Below, one piece after another: positions 30,186-35,979 of a DNA stretch of 35,979 bases (its first letter is position 1; the number at the start of each line of letters is the position of its first letter). The notes under the pieces are model-generated. The model was not told where the DNA came from and did no database searches. It was given only the letters and a program-made list of their open reading frames with translations. A program made the position numbers and the translations under genes. This DNA comes from Pseudomonadota bacterium. GTDB lineage: Bacteria > Pseudomonadota > Gammaproteobacteria > Steroidobacterales > Woeseiaceae. Location of the stretch: assembly GCA_020027645.1 (NCBI GenBank), contig JAHKKM010000010.1, positions 1 to 35,979 on the forward strand, given 5' to 3'.

Positions 30186-31874
30186 ATGCTCCGCAATACC
30201 CTGCCCTGTTTGATACTGGTCCTGGCCAGCGCGATGGTCGCCTGTGGCCGGGATGCGGACGATTCCGCTACGCTGGCCGCAATCGAGGCCGGAGGCAACG
30301 ACGAAGAGGCTGCGCTCGCGACCGTGACCACGGATACCTTGAAAGCTCACCTCGATTACCTGGCAAGTGACGCCCGCAAGGGCCGGATGACCGGCACCCC
30401 CGCCTATGACGAGGCGGCGGCCTATGTGGCTGACCAGTTTGCGGCGCTAGGACTCGAACCGGCCGGCGAGGATGGCTGGTTTCAGAATGTGCCGCTGAGC
30501 GCGAATCGGCTCGACCTCGAGCGCGTGTCGGTCACCTTGCACAAGGACGATGGCGACGCGGAACTCGGCTGGAAGGATGACTTTGTGATGTCTGGCGATG
30601 CCGCAAGATCCGAATCAACCGTAACCGCCGATGTCGTGTTCGTCGGCTTCGGCGTGCACGCACCCGACGTGAACTATTCGGACTACGAGGGCATCGACGT
30701 CAAGGGCAAGATAGTAGCCCTGTTCGGCGGCGCCCCGGCTGCGTTTCCGCACAACGAGCGGGCTTTCTACTCTTCCGGCCGGACCAAGGCAGACGAGATG
30801 GTCCGCCGCGGCGCGGTCGGCTATATCGGCCTGCGCTCACGGGTCGATCAGAAGCGCTATCCCTGGGAGGTGCTGACACTGAACGCGGGCGTGCAGCCTG
30901 GCATGTCCTGGATCAACCTCTCCGGCGAGCTGGCCGACTACTACCCGCAAATCGAGGGTAACTCGACGTTCAACGTACCAACAGCCACCGAACTGTTCGC
31001 CGGATCGCCGATCACCTTCGAGGAGGCGCTCGACGCCGCCGACGCCGGACGCCCGATGTCAACGGCACTCGGTGTCAAAGTCACTTTGAGCCAGCAAGCC
31101 AGCCACGAGGAGGCCACCAGCGCCAACGTGGTGGGGCTACTCCGCGGCAGTGATCCGGTACTGGCGGGTGAATACATCGTGTATTCGGCGCATCTCGATC
31201 ACGTCGGTGTCGGCACGCCGGTCGATGGCGACGATATTTACAATGGCTACTACGACAATGCGATGGGTGTGGCCCTGATGCTCGAGGCAGCGCGTGCGTT
31301 TGCCGCCATGCCGGAGCGACCGGCGCGTTCCATCCTGTTTGTTGCGGTGACCGGCGAAGAACGCGGGCTGCTCGGCTCCGACTATTTTGCACACTATCCG
31401 ACCGTGCCGACAGAAGCATTGATCGCCAATATCAATCTCGACATGCCGCTGTTCCTGTATCCGCTGGCCGACATCATTGCTTTCGGCGCCGAGCACTCCT
31501 CGCTCGAATCCCTGATTGCGCCGGCGATTGCGACAGAGGAATTCCTGCTGACGCCCGATCCGATTCCGGAGGAAGTGATTTTCATTCGCAGCGATCAGTA
31601 CTCGTTTGTACGTCAAGGTGTTCCTGCGGTGTACCTGGTGCCGGGATTCACCTCGCAGGATCCGGCCATCGATGGCGAAGCGGCGTTTCGCGAACACCTC
31701 GCGACCCATTATCACCGGCCAAGCGACGATGACACCCGGCCCGTGCACTGGGATTCCGCGCTGCGTTTCGCGCGTGCCAATGTGCGCATCGGACTCCAGA
31801 TATCCGCGACGGCCGAACGGCCACACTGGAACGAAGGCGATTTCTTCGGCACCCGCTTCGCCCGCAGCAAATAA
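30186..31874 (+). CDS. M28-family metallopeptidase with PA domain, lipoprotein
   Basis: This 562-residue protein starts at ATG 30186; an upstream in-frame TTG at 30168 is less likely. Lipobox SAMVAC gives C20 with Gly next. A PA-like insert covers about residues 148-250 (VVFVGFGVHAPDVNYSDYEGIDVKGKIVALFGG, seen as motif DVKGKIVAL). The M28 site follows: SAHLDHVG (H336, D338), GYYDNAMG (bridging D357), VTGEERGLLGSDYF (E391, E392), NINLDM (D419) and a late HYHRPSDD. Such enzymes are aminopeptidases that trim peptides in the envelope. A TATGAT at 30150-30155 is a possible -10 box. The 3' side carries a long inverted repeat. Confidence 0.92.
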   Translation: MLRNTLPCLILVLASAMVACGRDADDSATLAAIEAGGNDEEAALATVTTDTLKAHLDYLASDARKGRMTGTPAYDEAAAYVADQFAALGLEPAGEDGWFQNVPLSANRLDLERVSVTLHKDDGDAELGWKDDFVMSGDAARSESTVTADVVFVGFGVHAPDVNYSDYEGIDVKGKIVALFGGAPAAFPHNERAFYSSGRTKADEMVRRGAVGYIGLRSRVDQKRYPWEVLTLNAGVQPGMSWINLSGELADYYPQIEGNSTFNVPTATELFAGSPITFEEALDAADAGRPMSTALGVKVTLSQQASHEEATSANVVGLLRGSDPVLAGEYIVYSAHLDHVGVGTPVDGDDIYNGYYDNAMGVALMLEAARAFAAMPERPARSILFVAVTGEERGLLGSDYFAHYPTVPTEALIANINLDMPLFLYPLADIIAFGAEHSSLESLIAPAIATEEFLLTPDPIPEEVIFIRSDQYSFVRQGVPAVYLVPGFTSQDPAIDGEAAFREHLATHYHRPSDDDTRPVHWDSALRFARANVRIGLQISATAERPHWNEGDFFGTRFARSK

Positions 31875-31879
31875 GAAAC

Positions 31880-31951
31880 CGGGGTCAGACCACCAAATGA
31901 TCGCGGTCAATGATCGGGGTCAGATCCCCAGCATTTGGTGGTCTGACCCCG
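31880..31951. repeat. Perfect 20-bp inverted repeat with GGGGTCAGA motifs, REP/MITE-like
   Basis: CGGGGTCAGACCACCAAATG (31880-31899) is the exact complement of 31932-31951. The 32-bp centre holds another GGGGTCAGATCCCC self-pairing unit (31916-31929). The element lies 5 bp after the M28 stop, in the gap before the convergent VWA gene. GGGGTCAGACC-type palindromes recall elements mobilised by REP-associated transposases; this is recognition from memory and no transposase is present here. Confidence 0.75.
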
Positions 31952-31972
31952 ATTTTGGACCCCGATTTTGCC

Positions 31973-33181
31973 TCAGTAAGCCGGACCGTCTTCGTAGACC
32001 AGGCCGGCGACTTCCGCCTGGCGGCTCACGGTGTCGTAGATCTTCTGATCCAGCGAATCACGTGCACCGCCCGCTTCTTCCACTTTCTTTTTCATGTAGT
32101 CGCTGCGGGCATCCGCCAACTCGCGCACCCGCGCCGACAACTCTTTGCGCTCTGTTGCGAGTTGCTCGACGTAGGCAACCTGTGCAGCCGGCGCCATCGG
32201 TTTCAAAGCCTCGGGAAGCGCATCCTTGTCCAGTTCCTCGAGCCTGACGGTGCCGCTGGCTACTGCATCAACCAGCTCGTTCTCACCGAGGAAGTTTTCC
32301 TTGCCGGCTTCACCGGAGTTGAATGCTCCACGTCCTGCACGCGATGCCACCGACGCACCCTCGTGCAGCTTTTCCGTTGCGGCAACCTTCGCGGACATCT
32401 TTTCCCTCTGCTCGGCACTGCCGTAGTACAGTCGGGTTTCATCCAGTTTGGCTGACAAGGTGGCGATCTCCTCGTCGAAGGGGGTCGTCATAGCCACTGC
32501 GCTGCCGGCTTGCTCCACCTGGAAATAATTGCCGCGACCGAGGCTCGCAATCTGCGTCCATGGCTGAATGGTCTCGGTCATGTTGCCGCACTGGATGGTG
32601 TTGACCACGATACCTTTCTCCGCCGCCGAGGCGAGGATCGCCGGGTACTGCACTTCGCCCTGGTAATCCATGTGCGGTGGTGCGTCACCCACCAGGAAAA
32701 TCACCTGGTATGCCTGGTCCGCCTCACTCCAGGCCATCTGGTGCACGGCGTCGTAGAGTGCGTTGTTGACACTCTCCGGTCCGTCACCACCGCCGTCTGC
32801 CTGGAAGTCCATCAATGCCGCGTATACCGAATCCAGGTCGCTGGAGAGATTGACGATCCGTGTTACATAGGTATCGCCGCGATCCCGGTAGCCGACCAGG
32901 CCGATGCGAATCTCCGGCGTCGGCTGTGCCGCGGACATGGTCGTCGCAATGGACCAGATCTTTTCCTTCGCCGCATCGATCAGTCCCGACATGCTACCGG
33001 TCGTATCGAGCACGAATACGACGTCGACGATCGGCTTCTGTGCGATCAGCGGCGTTCGGATCGGCGCGCGAATCGTACTTCGGGATTGTTCTATCAAATT
33101 CCTGGCACTGAGAGACGGGTAATACAACACCGCGCCGAGCGTCAGGGTAAAAAGTGCAATTCCTAAAAGTTTCGTTTTCAT
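31973..33181 (-). CDS. VWA-domain envelope protein
   Basis: This 402-residue protein starts at ATG 33181 after GAGGACGG. An N-terminal signal or anchor lies at residues 5-24 (LGIALFTLTLGAVLYY). The von Willebrand A domain runs from about 51 to 245: VDVVFVLDTTGSMS has the MIDAS D59-T61-S63, and a later GGGDGPESVNNAL and FLVGDAPPHMDY complete the site. The C-terminal 150 residues are helical and charged, with KLDETRLYYGSAEQREKMSAKVAATEKL and LATERKELSARVRELADARSDYMKKKVEEA. It is the last of a three-gene operon with PspA. VWA proteins bind partners through a divalent metal. Joint expression with PspA suggests an envelope-integrity role (inference). Confidence 0.9.
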   Translation of the reverse strand: MKTKLLGIALFTLTLGAVLYYPSLSARNLIEQSRSTIRAPIRTPLIAQKPIVDVVFVLDTTGSMSGLIDAAKEKIWSIATTMSAAQPTPEIRIGLVGYRDRGDTYVTRIVNLSSDLDSVYAALMDFQADGGGDGPESVNNALYDAVHQMAWSEADQAYQVIFLVGDAPPHMDYQGEVQYPAILASAAEKGIVVNTIQCGNMTETIQPWTQIASLGRGNYFQVEQAGSAVAMTTPFDEEIATLSAKLDETRLYYGSAEQREKMSAKVAATEKLHEGASVASRAGRGAFNSGEAGKENFLGENELVDAVASGTVRLEELDKDALPEALKPMAPAAQVAYVEQLATERKELSARVRELADARSDYMKKKVEEAGGARDSLDQKIYDTVSRQAEVAGLVYEDGPAY

Positions 33182-33207
33182 GATTCCGTCCTCGTAAGTA
33201 ATAAATG

Positions 33208-33771
33208 TCACTGCGTAATCAGTTGCTTCAGCGCGGCGTCGGCCTGCCGTCGTGCGCGCTCGAACTCGTTATTAGCCATCGGCGCAGCAGCAGGCCCGGT
33301 TTTTGCGCCGACCGACTGCGGAATTGCGGTAAAAAGCGCCTGCACCAGGAAGTAACACCAGGTGCCAAGAAACACGCTGCCGGTGCGTGACAGCGCCCAG
33401 ACCGCGGTGACGATGCTCAAGCCGGTCAACGCCATGTCCACGAGCGAAGGAATGACGCCCGAATAAAAGTACAGTGAGCGCACCAGCCACACGACACCGG
33501 CATGAATGAGCAAATAGAATGGCAAGGGAGGCGCCAGCCACCACATCGCAAACGTCATTACGCTCCATAACACCACGGTCGTTATCCGGCCGGTCCTCTC
33601 ATCGTTGCGGCTGAACAGATACAGGATGTAAACGAGCGCGAGGCCCGGGATCACCAGCCGCGTCACTGCGCCGATGCCGACAAACGGCGTGAATACCGCG
33701 ATGAAGGCCGATGCAAGGAAACCCAGTACGGCGGCGGCCGCGACACCGTGGAAGAAACCGGGACGGTTCAT
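33208..33771 (-). CDS. Multi-pass membrane protein of the PspA operon
   Basis: This 187-residue protein starts at ATG 33771 after AAGGAGG; the start codon overlaps the PspA stop (ATGA). About five hydrophobic segments are visible between residues 8 and 150 (for example AAAVLGFLASAFIAVFTPFVGIG and LVIPGLALVYILYLF, then VVLWSVMTFAMWWLA and FLGTWCYFLVQALFTAI). The last 35 residues are polar and basic (NNEFERARRQADAALKQLI), probably cytoplasmic. No family is recognised. The gene is 26 bp upstream of the VWA gene. Its place between a PspA homologue and a VWA protein suggests that it anchors one or both at the membrane. Confidence 0.8.
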   Translation of the reverse strand: MNRPGFFHGVAAAAVLGFLASAFIAVFTPFVGIGAVTRLVIPGLALVYILYLFSRNDERTGRITTVVLWSVMTFAMWWLAPPLPFYLLIHAGVVWLVRSLYFYSGVIPSLVDMALTGLSIVTAVWALSRTGSVFLGTWCYFLVQALFTAIPQSVGAKTGPAAAPMANNEFERARRQADAALKQLITQ

Positions 33772-34316
33772 GACGCCCTCCTTACGTTCTGCTCACGCAG
33801 AAACGCCACTTCGATTTCGCTGTCACTGACGACCAGTTCCTGTGCCAGCCACTGTGCGTCACCGTACGCACTCCTGCTGTCGCGCGGCGATCGTTTGGCA
33901 AAGATCTCGGCCTTCTGCTTCAGCGATTCGAGCGCGGCGCTATTTTCGTCGAGCTGGGCGCGTTGTTCTGCGAGGAACTTGTCGTTCGCCTGCTCGTCCG
34001 CGTTCAAGCGTTTTAACAAACGTTGCGTTTCGAGCTTCTTGCGGATCAGTCCGCGCGCGAGCTCGTCCTTTTTCGATGCAAAACACAAGTCGAGCTCCTG
34101 CTCGAACTCGGCGAGCTTGTCGCCCAGCTCGATCTTTCGCGATTGCAGTAATTGCTGTTCGTGCGCGCACAGCTTGATAGCCTGCTCGCTGGCCGCAAGT
34201 TCATCCTCCATCTCGCGGATCGCCTGCCTCAGGAGCTGTTCGGGCTCCTCGATGCGATCCAGGACAGCATGAAAATCGGCTTTGAAAAGTCGCGAGATGC
34301 GATTGATGAGTGCCAT
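33768..34316 (-). CDS. PspA/IM30-family protein
   Basis: This 182-residue protein starts at ATG 34316 after GGAGATAC; the longer frame to 34529 overlaps the divergent regulator gene. MALINRISRLFKADFHAVLDRIEEPEQLLRQAIREMEDEL is the family's amphipathic start and first helix. Long charged coiled-coil helices follow (CAHEQQLLQSRKIELGDKLAEFEQELDLC and KKLETQRLLKRLNADEQAND). It is shorter than E. coli PspA (about 220). PspA proteins bind stressed or curved inner membrane and form ESCRT-III-like assemblies. No PspF, PspB or PspC gene is near; instead an OmpR-type two-component system is divergent, so regulation probably differs from the sigma-54 pathway. Confidence 0.88.
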   Translation of the reverse strand: MALINRISRLFKADFHAVLDRIEEPEQLLRQAIREMEDELAASEQAIKLCAHEQQLLQSRKIELGDKLAEFEQELDLCFASKKDELARGLIRKKLETQRLLKRLNADEQANDKFLAEQRAQLDENSAALESLKQKAEIFAKRSPRDSRSAYGDAQWLAQELVVSDSEIEVAFLREQNVRRAS

Positions 34317-34413
34317 GATGTATCTCCTGCGTGGTTGCCTGATGACGGGATACATCGTAGAAACACCGGGTCGCGCTTCACAGGCAGATATTGGTAAAAC
34401 CTGCTGTTTGTTA

Positions 34414-34429
34414 TTTACAAAAAATTTAC
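34414..34429. promoter_or_regulatory. TTTAC-N6-TTTAC direct repeat between pspA-like operon and response regulator
   Basis: TTTAC at 34414-34418 and 34425-34429 are in direct repeat with 11-bp period (GTAAA-N6-GTAAA on the minus strand), in the 160-bp divergent gap. OmpR-family dimers typically bind such half-sites about one helical turn apart; the CpxR site GTAAA-N(4-8)-GTAAA is similar. The regulator at 34477 is the obvious candidate binder. Confidence 0.5.
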
Positions 34430-34476
34430 ATTCGCGCGCGGCGCTTGCGGCCGCCTGGTGATAACGTAAGTCCCCG

Positions 34477-35178
34477 ATGAAAAGACCAAACCGCATACTG
34501 GTGGTGGAAGACGAGGAGGCCATTCGCACCGGCTTGGCGGACGTGCTCGTTTATCACGGCTACGAGGTGGACGAGGCAGCAACCGGGCCGGAAGGCTTGA
34601 AGAAAGCACTGAGTGGCAAGTTCGACCTGATCCTGCTGGACATCATGCTGCCCGGAATGGACGGTTACGCAATCTGCAACGCCATTCGGGACAATGATCG
34701 GCGGCAACCGGTGATCATGCTGACCGCCAAGACCTCGGACGAGGAGATCATCAATGGCTTGAAACACGGTGCCGACGACTACGTGGGCAAGCCATTCTCC
34801 GTGCAGCAACTGTTGCTGAGGATCGAGGCGGTATTGCGGCGCAGCCTTTCGGGCCAGGAGCGGCAAAGGACCCTGAACCTCGGTTCCCTGAGCGTCGACA
34901 CCGAGAACCTGTCGGGCACGCGAGAAGCAGAAACGTTGACATTCACGCGCCGCGAGATCGACATACTGACGTATCTCGCGGCGCACTCGACCCGACCCGT
35001 TCCTCGGGAGGAATTACTATTAAAAGTATGGGGTTACGCACGAAACCTCGACATAGAGACACGTACAGTCGACATCCACATCGCGAAGCTCCGACGCAAG
35101 ATCGAGCCTGACCCGAAAGAGCCGGTCCGTCTCCTCACCGTACGCGGCGCCGGCTATCGCCTGGTCACTGGCGACTGA
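34477..35178 (+). CDS. OmpR/PhoB-family response regulator
   Basis: This 233-residue protein starts at ATG 34477. The receiver domain (1-120) has ILVVEDEEA (acidic pocket), DLILLDIMLPGMDGY with phospho-acceptor Asp (near residue 53), VIMLTAKTSD (Thr switch) and DDYVGKPFS (Lys). The winged-helix domain (about 135-230) shows LTFTRREIDILTYLAAH, VPREELLLKVWGYARNLDIETRTVDIHIAKLRRKIEPDP and LLTVRGAGYRLV, the standard OmpR/PhoB DNA-binding pattern. It is followed one base later by the sensor kinase gene and faces the PspA operon across a 160-bp gap with a TTTAC direct repeat, so it most likely controls that operon and itself. Confidence 0.95.
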   Translation: MKRPNRILVVEDEEAIRTGLADVLVYHGYEVDEAATGPEGLKKALSGKFDLILLDIMLPGMDGYAICNAIRDNDRRQPVIMLTAKTSDEEIINGLKHGADDYVGKPFSVQQLLLRIEAVLRRSLSGQERQRTLNLGSLSVDTENLSGTREAETLTFTRREIDILTYLAAHSTRPVPREELLLKVWGYARNLDIETRTVDIHIAKLRRKIEPDPKEPVRLLTVRGAGYRLVTGD

Positions 35179-35179
35179 C

Positions 35180-35979
35180 ATGGCAGCCCGCAGCGTTTTC
35201 CAGGTATTCGATGTGCGGCGATTGCGGCTGCTGATCGCGCTGCTTTTCGTGACGCTAGCCGTTCCGACGACAGTCCTTATCTGGCAAGCCTGGGGCCAGC
35301 TCAAATGGGAGGCTTTCTACCAGCACCGCGGCATGGCCGAGGAACTGACAGCGCGCATCGATGCGGAACTCAGTGAACGCATCCGGGTGGCGGAAGCCCG
35401 AAGTTTTGGCGATTTTTCCTTTCTGGTCGTCAGCGGCGATCCCTCCGCCAATTTCCTGCAGCGTTCGCCGCTGTCCGAGTACCCGGTACCCCAGGATCTT
35501 CCGGGCGTGATTGGCTATTTCCAGGTCGACGCCGATGGCAGCTTCCGCACTCCGCTTCTGCCGTCCGCCGGCGCGGCGGTAGACAAGCTGGGTATCCCGC
35601 CGGAAGAACTGGAGCAACGTCGCGCGCTCGCCGACGAAATTCGTCAGGTCCTGGCCGACAACAGACTGGTACGTGAACCGGCGGACTTCAGCGCCGCACT
35701 TCACGAATCCGGGCGCAGAGCCAATGCTGACGTGGACACTGTGGTGGCGGCTGCAGGCGAAGCCGAACGGCAACTCGAGAATCAACGCGCAGATCAACGC
35801 GCAGATCAACGCCCGAAACCCGAGGACGGCTACAGCCAGCAGGTCTTCGACCAACTGAACAGTGCGGCCCAGGCGCCCGCTCCCGCCGTCGGCGCGATGT
35901 CAGTGGCAGGTAATGAAAAGGATGCACGCGAGCAAGCGGCCAGCTACGGCAAAGTGGCTGACCTGAAACTCGATGCGGC
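35180..35979 (+). CDS. Sensor histidine kinase, N-terminal part (cut by window end)
   Basis: ATG 35180 is one base after the response-regulator stop, so the genes form an operon. The 266 visible residues hold one transmembrane segment (about 12-36, LRLLIALLFVTLAVPTTVLIWQAW) followed by a long periplasmic region: AFYQHRGMAEELTARIDAELSERIRVAEARSFGDFSFLVV (in part), then SPLSEYPVPQDLPGVIGYFQVDADG, and a polar Ala/Gln/Arg-rich tract with tandem QRAD (12-bp repeat at 35779-35814). HAMP, dimerisation and catalytic domains must lie past the window, so kinase identity is inferred from the partner gene. The sensory region resembles no domain I can name. Confidence 0.75.
   Translation, partial: MAARSVFQVFDVRRLRLLIALLFVTLAVPTTVLIWQAWGQLKWEAFYQHRGMAEELTARIDAELSERIRVAEARSFGDFSFLVVSGDPSANFLQRSPLSEYPVPQDLPGVIGYFQVDADGSFRTPLLPSAGAAVDKLGIPPEELEQRRALADEIRQVLADNRLVREPADFSAALHESGRRANADVDTVVAAAGEAERQLENQRADQRADQRPKPEDGYSQQVFDQLNSAAQAPAPAVGAMSVAGNEKDAREQAASYGKVADLKLDA
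35779..35814 (+). repeat. 12-bp in-frame tandem repeat in the sensor kinase
   Basis: Units GAATCAACGCGC, AGATCAACGCGC and AGATCAACGCCC are read in frame as NQRADQRADQRP. They are close to the units at 25709-25732 and, on the other strand, at 1342-1389. Confidence 0.85.

Noticed and set aside
31137..31910. 257-residue minus-strand open frame
   Set aside because: It is antisense to the M28 catalytic region and has no family features.
31973..35979. Dedicated proteobacterial sortase system (kinase, regulator, VWA target, sortase)
   Set aside because: No sortase gene is visible, the VWA protein lacks an evident C-terminal sorting signal, and the regulator has an ordinary OmpR-type DNA-binding domain.
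1..35979. tRNA, rRNA, riboswitch or CRISPR array
   Set aside because: Reading both strands, I found no cloverleaf with conserved tRNA loops, no rRNA sequence, no riboswitch core I know and no regularly spaced repeats with unique spacers.

Overview
The window looks like chromosomal DNA from a GC-rich gammaproteobacterium with many secreted and lipid-anchored enzymes. The gene content (MocR regulator, RarD, Gfa, M19/M20/M28 peptidases, TolB-like TPR proteins, PspA, OmpR-type two-component system) recalls marine or soil lineages near Woeseiales, Steroidobacterales or Xanthomonadales. That placement is an inference from gene style, not a demonstrated assignment. I saw no rRNA, tRNA, CRISPR array, prophage or transposase gene.

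Layout. 1-1354: end of an OsmC-like gene, a small lipoprotein and a secreted NTF2-like protein. 1421-3968: an EamA transporter divergent from a MocR (GntR plus aminotransferase) regulator. 4119-5762: a DUF3300 protein with an Arg/Ser repeat tail. 5836-7163 (minus): a 49-residue membrane peptide, an Arc-like ribbon-helix-helix protein and an SPFH protein with a palindrome over its promoter region. 7266-10295: a second NTF2-like protein, a group II PLP decarboxylase and a lipoprotein dienelactone hydrolase. 10465-17495: four genes in one direction (TolB-like/TPR membrane protein, then three lipoprotein amidohydrolase or dipeptidase genes), followed by a secreted M20 peptidase. 19565-22903 (minus): small envelope proteins, a DUF4442 hotdog protein, an L7/L12-like tail-anchored protein and a two-nuclease DUF2779 protein. 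23042-26967: an orphan solute-binding protein overlapping a DUF411 gene, a transsulfuration-type PLP enzyme, an orphan ParA ATPase and two 56-residue membrane peptides. 27007-31874: RarD, an e(P4)-type phosphatase, DUF1993, Gfa and a lipoprotein M28 peptidase. 31973-35979: a PspA / membrane protein / VWA operon divergent from an OmpR-type regulator and its sensor kinase, which runs off the end.

Themes. The middle of the window suggests envelope-located breakdown of peptides and N-acylated or D-amino-acid compounds: at least five secreted or lipid-anchored hydrolases, none with Asp after the lipidated Cys, which would send them to the outer membrane if the E. coli sorting rule applies. The right end looks like a membrane-stress module, with a TTTAC-N6-TTTAC direct repeat between the divergent units as a candidate response-regulator site.

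The most unusual non-coding signals are: a family of 12-bp tandem repeats with related units near the pattern GAATCNNCGCGC, seen at four separate loci (several arrays at one of them) inside genes, at a stop codon and between genes; and two long near-perfect inverted repeats (25581-25652 and 31880-31951) that look like REP or MITE-type mobile palindromes. No single locus proves a new system. The best candidates are the SPFH/ribbon-helix-helix unit with its palindrome, the PspA-VWA-two-component module, and the ParA/small-membrane-peptide cluster.
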